Origin: Endozoicomonas_A sp049275935
GTDB lineage: Bacteria > Pseudomonadota > Gammaproteobacteria > Pseudomonadales > Endozoicomonadaceae
Length of the DNA: 64,000 bases
Direction: 5' to 3'
Assembly: GCF_049275935.1 (NCBI RefSeq)
Contig: NZ_CP184830.1
Location: 1,426,001-1,490,000 of the forward strand
Of this stretch, positions 44,197-53,464 are shown in pieces. A model generated the notes under the pieces. The model made no database searches and was not told the origin of the DNA. It worked only from the letters and a program-made list of their open reading frames with translations. A program made the position numbers and the translations under genes. Position 1 is the first letter of the stretch, and each line of letters starts with the position of its first letter.

Positions 44197-46647
44197 ATGG
44201 TGACGTTCAGAAATCTGCCTATCAAGCGAAAATTGCGTTATGCCATGCTCATCACGGCGTATGCGGTACTTCTGGTAACTTTGTCCATTCAAAGTATCAG
44301 CGATCTTATGAAGTCTCGGGCCTCTCTGGTTGAACATATGGAAACCCTGGCAGAAGTTGTAGGTTCCAATGCTCATGCCGCTCTGCTTTTTGGGGATGAA
44401 AACTCTGCCAAAAAACTGTTAACCGGTTTTGGCAGCGCTCCCCATGTTCAATCTGCTTTTCTTTTAAGTGCTGACGGTGAAGAGATTGCTGCCTATCATC
44501 GTTCCAATCAAAGTCCCTGGGCCTTCTCAATAAAAGAGCCTGAACGTCCGGTTACTCTTTTCACCAGTACCCGTCTGCACTTGTACCGCCCCATTGTTCT
44601 CGATCAACAATTGATTGGCGCTATCTACATTCAGGGTGATCTGTCACCTCTGTATATAGAACTGACTGAAAATCTTTTTTTAGCCTTGTTAGCCGCCCTG
44701 ATCTCTATCATTCTGACCTCGATGCTTGCCTCAAAACTGCAGAGATTACTGGCTAAACCCATTACTGAGCTAGCCAACACCATCTCCCAGATGACCAAAA
44801 ACGAGCAGTATGATCATCAGGTTCAAAAATTTGATAACGATGAGATTGGTCAGCTGTACGACTGCTTCAACGAAATGCTGATGCAGATAAAAGAACGGGA
44901 CAAGAGACTGCAACAACATCGCGAAAATCTCGAAGCTTCTGTTGCCGAAAGAACCAGAGAGTTACACAGTGCCAACCGTGAACTTAAAGATAATATTTCT
45001 GAACTGCATGAAGCCAAGGAAGCAGCCCTTGAAGCAGCCAAGGCTAAAAGCGCTTTTCTCGCCAATATGAGTCATGAAATCCGCACGCCTATGAATGGCG
45101 TTCTGGGTATGCTGGAGTTGTTAAAAGATACACACCTTAATCCAGCACAGCAGGACTTTCTGGAGACTGCCTATAACTCCGCAGATGTGTTGCTGCTGAT
45201 CATTAACAACATCCTCGACTTTTCCAAAATTGAAGCAGGAAAGATGGATATTGAATCCATTAACATGAACCCTGCAGAGATCGCTGAGGATATCTGTGCC
45301 CTTCTGGCAGGAGAAGCCAGAGAAAAAGGTCTGGATTTAAGCTGTTATACCGATGTAGATCTACCTGCTATTTTGCAGGGAGATCCGGTACGACTGAGAC
45401 AGGTACTCACCAATCTTGTGGGTAATGCTGTCAAGTTTACTGAAGAAGGTGAGGTGATTGTCCGACTGAATATGTTGGAAGCCAGGGAAAACCGGGTCAA
45501 AGTGGAATTTTCAGTAAAAGACACCGGTATTGGTATCGCACCCGATGTACTGACCAATCTGTTCTCAGCCTTTACCCAGGCTGACGGAAGCACCACCCGC
45601 AAGTTTGGTGGAACAGGTCTGGGGCTCACTATATCCAGACAGTTATTGGAGCTGATGGGCAGTGACGTCGAAGTATCCAGTGCCTTGAACCTGGGCTCCA
45701 CGTTCTCATTTGTTCTGGATCTGAATGTATCTGACTCTCAGACACTCGAGCCTGAAAATATCAGTCATGCTCCGGAAGACTACACAGAAGTGACTGTCGA
45801 GGATAATGCCTTCAGTCATCACATCCGAATTCTTCTGGTTGAGGACAACCAGGTTAACCAGAAAGTCGCTGTCAGTATGCTTAAAAAAATTGGATTAAAT
45901 CAAACTGACATTGCAGCAGATGGCAATGAAGCAGTCAGTATGAGCCATAATCAGGCATATGATCTGATACTCATGGACTGCCAGATGCCGGAAATGAGCG
46001 GCTATGAAGCCACCGGTCTGATAAGAAAGCGAGAAAGTCTTCATAACCTGCCACGCACTCCCATTATTGCCATGACGGCCAATGCTATGCAGGGAGACAG
46101 AGAGAAATGTCTGGCATCCGGCATGGACGATTATCTGAGCAAGCCCATTAAGACCGATACCCTCAAAGAGAAACTGAGCCAATGGCTGATTAATGATCTT
46201 GATGACAATGATTTCGAATCAGATATTAAACCTGTTTCCAAAAAGATAGAAACAGAAGACAGCCTTGAGCGAGAAGATAGCCTTGAGCCAGAAGACAGCC
46301 TTGAAACAGAAGATCAAGACCCGATTCTGGATATGGCCACCCTGAATACCCTGAAAGACATCATGGAAGAGGAATTTGACACCCTTGTTGAAAGCTATCT
46401 TGAAGACGCCCCATCACTGTTGAAAGACATTCAAAATGCTTCAAAAGAAGCAGACTTACAGATTATGATTCGAGCGGCTCACACCTTAAAATCCAGTAGT
46501 AATAACTTTGGTGCATCCTTGTTGGCTGGTATTGCACTGGAAATCGAAAAAATGGGTAAAGATAATAAGCTATCCGATGCCATTCACTTAATCCCTGAAC
46601 TCGAAGAGGCTTTGATTAAAACCACTGAGGCACTTAAATCACTCTGA
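44197..46647 (+). CDS. Hybrid sensor histidine kinase with REC and Hpt domains
   Basis: 816 residues. Two transmembrane helices (~15-35 and ~165-185) enclose a periplasmic sensor of CHASE8-like type (SRASLVEHMETLAEVVGSNA-like region). HAMP and a coiled coil follow. HisKA has His at ~294 (FLANMSHEIRTPMNG), and HATPase has DTGIGIA and GGTGLGLTISRQL. The REC domain has phospho-Asp at ~593 (LILMDCQMPEMSGYEA), and the Hpt domain has its His in IRAAHTLKSSSNNF. An acidic EDSLE repeat links REC and Hpt. A full phosphorelay in one chain, probably signalling downstream of the TonB receptor/YfiR pair. The final response regulator is not nearby. Confidence 0.94.
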   Translation: MVTFRNLPIKRKLRYAMLITAYAVLLVTLSIQSISDLMKSRASLVEHMETLAEVVGSNAHAALLFGDENSAKKLLTGFGSAPHVQSAFLLSADGEEIAAYHRSNQSPWAFSIKEPERPVTLFTSTRLHLYRPIVLDQQLIGAIYIQGDLSPLYIELTENLFLALLAALISIILTSMLASKLQRLLAKPITELANTISQMTKNEQYDHQVQKFDNDEIGQLYDCFNEMLMQIKERDKRLQQHRENLEASVAERTRELHSANRELKDNISELHEAKEAALEAAKAKSAFLANMSHEIRTPMNGVLGMLELLKDTHLNPAQQDFLETAYNSADVLLLIINNILDFSKIEAGKMDIESINMNPAEIAEDICALLAGEAREKGLDLSCYTDVDLPAILQGDPVRLRQVLTNLVGNAVKFTEEGEVIVRLNMLEARENRVKVEFSVKDTGIGIAPDVLTNLFSAFTQADGSTTRKFGGTGLGLTISRQLLELMGSDVEVSSALNLGSTFSFVLDLNVSDSQTLEPENISHAPEDYTEVTVEDNAFSHHIRILLVEDNQVNQKVAVSMLKKIGLNQTDIAADGNEAVSMSHNQAYDLILMDCQMPEMSGYEATGLIRKRESLHNLPRTPIIAMTANAMQGDREKCLASGMDDYLSKPIKTDTLKEKLSQWLINDLDDNDFESDIKPVSKKIETEDSLEREDSLEPEDSLETEDQDPILDMATLNTLKDIMEEEFDTLVESYLEDAPSLLKDIQNASKEADLQIMIRAAHTLKSSSNNFGASLLAGIALEIEKMGKDNKLSDAIHLIPELEEALIKTTEALKSL

Positions 46648-46717
46648 GCCATAGTCAATTTTTCCGGAATCGACTGCCAGTTGGCGCTACGCGCCATATT
46701 CGGCGCACAAAGAAAAA

Positions 46718-46736
46718 AACCTCGCAATGCGAGGTT
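46718..46736 (+). terminator. Hairpin after the hybrid kinase gene
   Basis: AACCTCGC-AAT-GCGAGGTT preceded by a run of A. Placed 70 bases after the kinase stop. The rest of the 46648-46989 gap has no gene. Confidence 0.5.
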
Positions 46737-46923
46737 AATGAATTCCGGGCTGACTCCGTGTGAGCATCCTGCTCATTATTTTGCGTCCCTGCATCTACAT
46801 TCCATGTAGATTAATGGCCCAGTACTTTAATCATAGACAATTACCCAAGAATGCAAAATCAGCTGAAATAAAGAATAGCGTTATGGGTCTTTCAATTGAT
46901 TTACAAACTTGAATTAATATGAA

Positions 46924-46957
46924 AAAGCCTTTCAACACCCGAGTGAAGAAAGGCTTT
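46924..46957 (-). terminator. Terminator of the first acyl-CoA dehydrogenase gene
   Basis: AAAGCCTTTC / GAAAGGCTTT with a 14-base loop. The A/T flanks make it bidirectional. It lies just after the minus-strand stop at 46990. Confidence 0.8.
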
Positions 46958-46989
46958 ATTTATTGGTTAAATAAGGGAATTATTCGCTA

Positions 46990-48774
46990 TCAAAATTGCT
47001 CAGCCGACAATTCATAAAGCGCTTCTGTTCCAGAAGCCGCAGAAACAAGTAAACCTTCCATTCTGGGCAATAAACGCTGGTAAAAGTATCGGGCAGTAAT
47101 AATCTTTGCCCGATAAAAATCATCTTCCTGAGTGCCTGCTGACAACTTGACTTGAGCTTCTCTTGCCATCATCGCCCACATCCAGGCGTAAGCAACGTAC
47201 GAGAATGCATGCAGATAATCATTACAGCTGGAGTTAATCACATTCGGATCATTGGCAGCCTGACTCAGCAGATCATCTGTCAGGGTCTCAAGTTTGACCA
47301 GAGCTGTTTCCAGAGGAGCAGTGAACTCATCGCTTTGTCCCTCAGCAATAAAGCTCCTGATATTAGCGGCAAATTGTTTGAATGAGGCACCACCATTCAT
47401 AGCGATCTTGCGACCCAGCAGATCCAGTGCCTGAATGCCATTGGTACCTTCATAAATCTGGGCAATACGAACATCCCTGACCAGTTGCTCCTGGCCCCAC
47501 TCACGGATGTAACCATGACCACCAAATACCTGCTGACCGGAAACACAGCTTTCAAGGCCCATATCGGTCAGGAACGCTTTCACAACGGGGGTCAACAGGC
47601 CCACCTGATCTGAAGCCTGGTTTCTTTCTGTTTCATCCGGGCTGAACTTGGCTGTATCCAGCAGATTCGCGACATAGGTTGAAAAAGCTCGCCCACCCTC
47701 GTTCAGAGCTTTCATGTTAAGCAGCATTCTTCGAACATCGCCATGCACAATGATCGGATCGGCAGCCTTTTCGGGCTGTTGCGGACCGGTAGCTGCCCGG
47801 CCCTGAACTCTGTCCAGAGCATATTCGAGGGCTGACTGATAAGACATTTCACTGGTGCCCAGTCCCTGAATACCCACAAAGAGTCGCTCATAGTTCATCA
47901 TGGTGAACATAGCGTTAAGACCCTTGTTAAGATCTCCCACCAGGTAACCTTTGGCGCCATCAAAGTTCATGACACAGGTGGCTGAACCCTTGATCCCCAT
48001 TTTGTGTTCCAGAGAACCACAGTGAACCTGGTTTCTATCTGCCAGAGTCCCATCTTCATTCACATTTACCTTGGGTACCAGGAACATGGAAATACCTTTG
48101 GGTCCGGCAGGTGCATCGGGCAATTTGGCCAGAACCAGATAAATGATGTTTTCTGTCAGATCATGCTCACCGGCAGTAATGAAAATCTTGGTGCCGGTAA
48201 TGTTGTAGGAACCGTCACCATTATCTTCCGCCCGGGTTCTGATTATACCCAGGTCTGTTCCACTGTGTGACTCAGTCAGGCACATAGCTCCCGTCCATTC
48301 GCCGGAATAGAGTCTGGGAAGATAAAGGGACTTAAGCTCTTCGCTGGCGTGGGCATCAATCGCCAGCGCAGAACCGGATGTCAGGCTCGGGTAGAGGATA
48401 AAGGCCAGGCTGGCACTGCTGAACATTTCATCAAATTGTGCACTCAGTGCTTTTGGCATCCCGATACCACCATACTCGGGATTGCCGGCGATGCCTGTCA
48501 AACCAGCTTCTGAAAACAACCGATAGGCTTCTTTATAGCCTTTCGGAGTGGTAACGCCTTCTTCACTCCAGTGGCAACCTTCCTCATCACCTTCCCGGTT
48601 GAGAGGAGCCACTGTTCTCGCAGCCAGTTTGGCACCTTCTTCCAGGAAAGCATCAGCCGTTTCACGATCAACCACTTCCTGGGTAGCAGGCCACTGACTC
48701 CATCGCTTGTCGGTGTTGAACACTTCGTACATTACAAAGCGCATATCACGGAGAGGTGCCTGATAGTCTGCCAT
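46990..48774 (-). CDS. Acyl-CoA dehydrogenase, DmdC-like long form (paralogue 1)
   Basis: 594 residues from ATG 48774 (MADYQAPLRDMRFVMYEVFN), AGGAG eight bases upstream. Long-form ACAD: FAD-binding CLTESHSGTDLGIIRTRAED, TGTKIFITAGEHDL, EHKMGIKGSATCVMNFDGAK and IYEGTNGIQALDLLGRKIAM, plus an extra C-terminal domain. This class includes methylmercaptopropionyl-CoA dehydrogenase (DmdC) of DMSP breakdown and long-chain acyl-CoA enzymes, and sequence alone does not separate them. The paralogue lies 2.4 kb upstream on the same strand. Confidence 0.88.
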   Translation of the reverse strand: MADYQAPLRDMRFVMYEVFNTDKRWSQWPATQEVVDRETADAFLEEGAKLAARTVAPLNREGDEEGCHWSEEGVTTPKGYKEAYRLFSEAGLTGIAGNPEYGGIGMPKALSAQFDEMFSSASLAFILYPSLTSGSALAIDAHASEELKSLYLPRLYSGEWTGAMCLTESHSGTDLGIIRTRAEDNGDGSYNITGTKIFITAGEHDLTENIIYLVLAKLPDAPAGPKGISMFLVPKVNVNEDGTLADRNQVHCGSLEHKMGIKGSATCVMNFDGAKGYLVGDLNKGLNAMFTMMNYERLFVGIQGLGTSEMSYQSALEYALDRVQGRAATGPQQPEKAADPIIVHGDVRRMLLNMKALNEGGRAFSTYVANLLDTAKFSPDETERNQASDQVGLLTPVVKAFLTDMGLESCVSGQQVFGGHGYIREWGQEQLVRDVRIAQIYEGTNGIQALDLLGRKIAMNGGASFKQFAANIRSFIAEGQSDEFTAPLETALVKLETLTDDLLSQAANDPNVINSSCNDYLHAFSYVAYAWMWAMMAREAQVKLSAGTQEDDFYRAKIITARYFYQRLLPRMEGLLVSAASGTEALYELSAEQF

Positions 48775-48944
48775 GGGGGACACTCCTGAAATTTTAATGT
48801 TTTTAATCAGTGTCCGGTCATTTTACCCCAGAGGAACAGGGGCTAAAAGGAATGTTTTAAACTAACGTTTGAATTTTTAACTACAAAAAAACGACATCTC
48901 CAATTTGTGGTATTTTTTGATAAGGGTGGCAAACGTTCAGGGCA

Positions 48945-49649
48945 TTAGAAACGGTAATAAAAACCCGCAGAGAAAACCACCGCCGCATAGGATAACTCAA
49001 CACCAAACCCCTTATAGTCGATGTCGAGTACGGCCTGAACCAGAGGGAAGACACGGCTTAGATATTCCTTATATCCATAGACAATCCCTGCGCGATACCC
49101 TGCCTCTATATCAAAGGCTCCATATTTTTGTTGGTACAGAGTTCGCTGCACACCTCCAGACCAGACTCTGTCACAGTGGGTATTAATGAGAGTTGCGCCG
49201 TAATAGCCTTTATAGGAGAAAGCGATCAGCTTATTGTTGCTTTCCTGATCATCACCACCCTCAAGATGAAAGGTCCACATGCCCAGGTAGAGATGATCTC
49301 TGGAAGGACGACCCCAAATTTGATCGACCCAATCTGTCTCCTTGTTAAAACTGTCATAAGGCAAAGAAGTGTCTGCAGTGACTGAAACGAGTTCTTCTTT
49401 CCCATGCGAGCCCTCATCCCTGATCTGCAAGTTTTTAAGGTCTGTGTCAACAGCCAATAGAATGTCTGTCGGCTCTAACCATTGCAAATGCCCCTGATGA
49501 GCCCGAAGCTCGTAGTTCATTTCATTATTTTCAGCCGCTTGCACTTTCAAGCCGCAGGGTATCAAAAGAAGAAATATCTGTAAGAAAGAATTAATGGATT
49601 GCTTAAAAAAGCCCGATAAGGGATTTATTAGTGTTTTCTGCTTGCTCAT
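48945..49649 (-). CDS. Outer-membrane beta-barrel protein, PagP-like by guess
   Basis: The start at 49649 (MSKQKTLINPLSGFFKQSIN) has GAGG close upstream and leads to a signal sequence (SFLQIFLLLIPCGLKVQAAE). 234 residues. The mature part shows alternating aromatic beta strands and ends VVFSAGFYYRF, a C-terminal Phe as in outer-membrane proteins. The segment DHLYLGMWTFHLEGGDDQES and IAFSYKGYYGATLINTHCDR recalls PagP-type lipid A acyltransferases, but I cannot confirm the catalytic residues. Confidence 0.6.
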   Translation of the reverse strand: MSKQKTLINPLSGFFKQSINSFLQIFLLLIPCGLKVQAAENNEMNYELRAHQGHLQWLEPTDILLAVDTDLKNLQIRDEGSHGKEELVSVTADTSLPYDSFNKETDWVDQIWGRPSRDHLYLGMWTFHLEGGDDQESNNKLIAFSYKGYYGATLINTHCDRVWSGGVQRTLYQQKYGAFDIEAGYRAGIVYGYKEYLSRVFPLVQAVLDIDYKGFGVELSYAAVVFSAGFYYRF

Positions 49650-49838
49650 CGCCTCGCCTAATACAGCTCCGGTTAGGTACTTATATCTCCACGGACTTTG
49701 AAAAAGGACCAATGCCGTGTTTTTTATAGACCAGCGTTGGAGGTTAGGCAAAAAACATTAGACTCAAAACAGTGTCTGGAAAAAAATCACCAGACTGCAT
49801 TTTTATTAAATAACTGCGCATATTTCAAAGGAATGTTT

Positions 49839-50099
49839 ATGCGGTATCTTATAACCCTGATCAGCATGATGCTGAAAATCACATGGCAGCCAGACTGGAT
49901 GCAGGATCAGCTGCCCGATAACCGTCACTTTTATCGTCGAACCTTGACTGGCTCTTATCGAGCCAAGAAAAAGATTGTCAAAAACATCTGGATCGCAGCC
50001 GGACTGTTAATGCTGATTAATCCGGTTATACACATTGTGATGCTAATCGCTCTTCCCGTTACCCTCCTCAGTTTTGTTATTCTCGATGAAACTTCCTAG
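49839..50099 (+). CDS. Small basic membrane protein, unknown
   Basis: 86 residues from ATG 49839 (AAAGGA six bases upstream). MRYLITLISMMLKITWQPDW, a basic loop (RRTLTGSYRAKKKIVKN) and a hydrophobic C-terminal segment WIAAGLLMLINPVIHIVMLI. The stop codon falls inside the first arm of the palindromic element at 50096, so the original C-terminus may have been longer. Confidence 0.5.
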   Translation: MRYLITLISMMLKITWQPDWMQDQLPDNRHFYRRTLTGSYRAKKKIVKNIWIAAGLLMLINPVIHIVMLIALPVTLLSFVILDETS

Positions 50100-50119
50100 G
50101 AGCCTATATGGTCCGCCCC

Positions 50120-50392
50120 GTTTTGCAAGAGCCTGTTTTGTTAATTAGCAAACAAAGATAACTGCAATCATATATACGGCCTATTCATGAGGTCTAACCC
50201 TCTGGCCCTGATGGGTATCCGCGCAACCTGGCCTTATCAGTCCGACGGCCTCAAGGGCCAAGACTCCTATCAGGTTTCAGGTTGCCGGTTTTTACCTGTT
50301 TGCCATCAACTGTACATGCTCATCGCAATCTGCGGGGGGGTTCCCCTTTGATTAAGCTTATGCTTTACTTTGCCGCTGCCGCCTTTACCTCA
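50120..50392 (-). ncRNA. Candidate bridge RNA of the IS1111-type element
   Basis: IS110-family elements encode a bridge RNA in a non-coding end. In the IS1111 group it lies downstream of the recombinase gene. This stretch is downstream of the transposase fragment, holds no ORF, and contains complementary segments such as AGGTTGCGCGGATACCC-type and GGCCTTGAGGCC-type stems. Exact RNA ends were not determined. Confidence 0.4.
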
Positions 50393-50779
50393 TTATGCAG
50401 CCTTGTAAACTTCATTTCGGGTCATGATGACCCAGACAATCCGAGCCATTTTATTAGCCAGACCAACGGCGGCAACGTTGTGATTGCTGCGCTCATTAAG
50501 TTGGCTAACCCATTTTTTACAGCGGTCATCCTTATTTTTGAGGCAGTGGAGTACCGAACGTGCGCCGTGTATCAATAATGTGCGCAGGTATTTATCACCC
50601 CGTTTACTGATGCCCAGCAGGACTGACTTACCGCCTGTGGAATGCTGTCTTGGAACTAATCCCAACCATGCGGCAAGGTGTCGACCAGATTTAAAATACG
50701 TCGCATCACCAACGGCTGCCTTCAATGCTAGGTGAAAGTTGTTCTTGCCAATATCGATACCAAGTGCTGAAATAGTCAT
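50393..50779 (-). pseudogene. IS110-family transposase with a large internal deletion
   Basis: 128 residues from ATG 50779: the start of the RuvC-like DEDD domain (MTISALGIDIGKNNFHLALK) is joined directly to the C-terminal Tnp_20 domain (HLAAWLGLVPRQHSTGGKS, LGISKRGDKYLRTLLIHGAR). Full proteins have ~340 residues, so about 210, including most of the catalytic domain, are missing in frame. Not expected to be active. Confidence 0.88.
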
Positions 50780-51148
50780 GGGTGGTTCGCTCCGGTTAAT
50801 CCTGTTTAAATGGTTAACTCCATTTTGGCTCATTTGAAGCCGTTTAGGAGGGGCGGACCATCCCGTTAGACCGAGAATAGACTGCCCTACACAGCAACTG
50901 CTCCTGCGTTGCTCTAGCTCCTGCATCCATGCAGTCGTGCGGCGGCAGCAAATTGGTCTGAAAATCCGCTTTTGTTCGTCAAATAGCTCGCTATTCTCCT
51001 CACAAAACCGAATTTTCATCCTCAATTTTCTGCCGTCCTCGCTACGGGGTCGCCTAGACGGGCGCTATTCTCGGTCAGGCTCCTAGTGTTCAGACATAAA
51101 AAAAGGGGCTGCCGAAGCAACCCCCTGTCAGAAAACTCTTATCCGGGA

Positions 51149-52939
51149 TTAGAGTTCACCGAAATCTTCCTCAGCCATATCCAGCAGATTCGCTGTGCCT
51201 GACAACATGGCAGATTTGTGAGCCTGTGTTCTTGGCAGGATACGTTCAAAGTAGAAACGTGCAGTCTGAATCTTGGCTTTGTAGAAGCCTTCTTCAGTTG
51301 TACCTTCAGCCAGCTTCTCCTTGGCCAGGCGAGCCATATCAGCCCACATATAAGCCAGAGTCGCATAACCGGAATACATCAGGAAGTCGACGGAAGCCGC
51401 ACCCACTTCATCAGGATTTTCCATCGCCTTCAGGCCCAGCTGCATGGTGAGATCGCCCCACTCCTTGTTCAAGGCAGCCAGTGGCTCAACAAAGGCTTTC
51501 AGGTCTTCGTTTTCAGCGTGAGCTTTACAGAACTTGTGAATTTCCTTGGTAAATGGCTTCATGGTTTCACCACCGCTCTGGAAGATTTTTCTTCCCAGCA
51601 GGTCCAGTGCCTGGATACCGGTAGTTCCTTCGTACAGCATGGAGATACGGCAGTCACGAACGTTCTGCTCCATACCCCATTCACTGATATAACCGTGGCC
51701 ACCGTAGCACTGAAGTGCGTGGTTGGCGGACTCAAAACCGGTTTCGGTCAGGAAAGCCTTGACGATAGGTGTCAGGAAGCCCAGTTCCTTATCAGCCTGT
51801 TCACGCACTGCTTCATCAGGACTGTGCAGCAGATCTGCTTTCTTGGCTGTGTAGTAAAGAAGGGCACGATTGCCTTCGGTTAAGGATTTGATGGTCAGCA
51901 GCATCCGACGTACGTCAGGGTGCACAATAATTGGGTCAGCCGGACCTTCAGTGTTCTTGGCACCGCTCAGGGAGCGCATTTGCAGACGTTCGCGGGCGTA
52001 GCGCAGAGCACCCTGAAAGGCGATTTCACCGTGGGACAGGCCCTGAATACCCGTACCCAGGCGGGCAGTATTCATGAAGGTGAACATGCAGTGCAGACCA
52101 CGGTTTTCCGGACCAATCAGGAAGCCGGTTGCTTCGTCAAAGTTCATGACACAGGTGGCGTTACCGTGAATCCCCATCTTGTGCTCGATGGAACCACAAC
52201 TTACGCCATTGCTCTCACCGTGCTTGCCAGGCAGATATTTGGGAACGATAAACAGCGAGATTCCTTTGGTACCTTTTGGAGCACCCGGCAGACGCGCCAG
52301 AACGATGTGGACAATATTGTCTGCCATGTCGTGTTCACCGGCAGAAATAAAGATCTTGGTACCTGAAATTTTATAAGTACCATCAGCGGCAGGCTCGGCT
52401 TTGGTTCGCAGCATACCCAAGTCAGAACCGCAGTGAGGCTCGGTCAGACACATGGTACCTGTCCATTCACCGGATACCAGCTTGGTCAGGTAAGCTTGCT
52501 TCTGTTCTTCAGTACCATGGGCTTCCAAAGTATTCATGGCACCATGACTGAGTCCGGGATACATGCCCCAGGCCCAGTTGGCTTCTCCCATCAGTTCGCT
52601 GAGAACCAGACCCAGAGAGTAAGGCAGACCCTGGCCACCGTATTCTGGATCACTGGACAGTGAAGGCCAGCCGCCTTCAACGTATTGCAGGTAAGCCTCT
52701 TTAAAACCGTCTGGTGTTTTTACACCGTCCTCGGACCAGGTGCAGCCTTGCTCATCACCGACCTGATTCAAAGGGGCCAGAACCTGTTCACAGAACTTGG
52801 CACCTTCTTCAAGGATGGCGTCTACCATATCAGGGCTAGCTTCTTCTCCGCCGGGGAGACTGGCGTAATGTTCCTGATATCCCAGGAGCTCGTCACGAAC
52901 GAACCGGATATCGCGCAGGGGGGCCTTATAGTCTGGCAT
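51149..52939 (-). CDS. Acyl-CoA dehydrogenase, DmdC-like long form (paralogue 2)
   Basis: 596 residues, MPDYKAPLRDIRFVRDELLG, with AGAGGT before the ATG. Same architecture as the gene at 46990: CLTEPHCGSDLGMLRTKAEP, SGTKIFISAGEHDMADNIVH, EHKMGIHGNATCVMNFDEAT, LYEGTTGIQALDLLGRKIFQ. The N-terminal MPDYKAPLRD and overall length fit proteins annotated as 3-methylmercaptopropionyl-CoA dehydrogenase, but other long acyl substrates are possible. Confidence 0.88.
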   Translation of the reverse strand: MPDYKAPLRDIRFVRDELLGYQEHYASLPGGEEASPDMVDAILEEGAKFCEQVLAPLNQVGDEQGCTWSEDGVKTPDGFKEAYLQYVEGGWPSLSSDPEYGGQGLPYSLGLVLSELMGEANWAWGMYPGLSHGAMNTLEAHGTEEQKQAYLTKLVSGEWTGTMCLTEPHCGSDLGMLRTKAEPAADGTYKISGTKIFISAGEHDMADNIVHIVLARLPGAPKGTKGISLFIVPKYLPGKHGESNGVSCGSIEHKMGIHGNATCVMNFDEATGFLIGPENRGLHCMFTFMNTARLGTGIQGLSHGEIAFQGALRYARERLQMRSLSGAKNTEGPADPIIVHPDVRRMLLTIKSLTEGNRALLYYTAKKADLLHSPDEAVREQADKELGFLTPIVKAFLTETGFESANHALQCYGGHGYISEWGMEQNVRDCRISMLYEGTTGIQALDLLGRKIFQSGGETMKPFTKEIHKFCKAHAENEDLKAFVEPLAALNKEWGDLTMQLGLKAMENPDEVGAASVDFLMYSGYATLAYMWADMARLAKEKLAEGTTEEGFYKAKIQTARFYFERILPRTQAHKSAMLSGTANLLDMAEEDFGEL

Positions 52940-53079
52940 AACGGTACCTCTGGGTTGTCTTATATTTATTCATGAAACAGATTGCAAAAGTATAGCAACA
53001 GTTTCAAACAGTCGTTTGAAAGTTACGTTCGCTTACAGTAAATGTCAACTATTGTTCATGTTCCCTTCAGTTTGCTCGG

Positions 53080-53320
53080 TTGATTTTCATGGTCGAGAGC
53101 TATGATGCAGCGCCTGTGGTGAATGAGGTCAGTGGTATATCTTATGCGGATGATTTTTTTCTTGATCGAGCGCTTTTTAAGCCTGTTTTGCGGGGTATTT
53201 GGATCAGGTGAAGCAATCATCGGCAGAAAAAATTAATGTCGATGCCATTGTGAATAATGGTATCACTGCTTTGATGCTGGCATGCGAGAACGGAAAAAAA
53301 CGTTGTGTTATCCAGTAACC
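53080..53320 (+). pseudogene. Decayed RING-ankyrin gene at the left edge of the array
   Basis: Frames with stops and shifts still show family pieces: GCGCCTGTGGTGAATGAG (as in xPMPVVNEx), a DDFFLDRALF-like stretch matching PDTFFPDQTFY, LDQVK-like text and VNNGITALMLACENGK. They are followed by the 3' sequence shared by the intact genes (GTTATCCAGTAACCACGG). Little of the RING remains. Confidence 0.75.
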
Positions 53321-53385
53321 ACGGCCTTCAGGTGTTCCCATCTTCTGAGTTTTTGAAATTGGTGACTATTTAGTCACTACAAACT

Positions 53386-53415
53386 TTGATTGCCATATAT
53401 ATGAACTACCATAGT
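53386..53415 (+). promoter_or_regulatory. Promoter-like motif before array gene 1
   Basis: TTGATT and CATAGT separated by 18 bases within the intergenic module shared by signal-type array genes. Confidence 0.4.
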
Positions 53416-53464
53416 TTCTTTGTACCTAACCCGGACCACCTAGTGGACCTAGTGGCCAACAAAG

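Larger units (their letters stand above)
50106..50868 (-). mobile_element. IS110-family (IS1111-group) deletion derivative
   Basis: Subterminal inverted repeats ATGGTCCGCCCC (50108-50119) and its complement (50850-50861) lie a few bases inside the ends, as in the IS1111 group. A shortened transposase gene lies on the minus strand, with a 273-bp non-coding stretch after it. The insertion cuts one arm of a palindrome with no target duplication, consistent with this family. Confidence 0.75.
50096..51086. repeat. Palindromic repeat element with 22-bp arms, split by an insertion
   Basis: The right arm is the 22 bases 51065-51086. Its complement is found in two pieces, CTAGGAGCCT (50096-50105) and GACCGAGAATAG (50869-50880), separated by the IS1111-like element. 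Without the insertion the arms are perfect and enclose about 185 bp without a gene. Confidence 0.8.
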
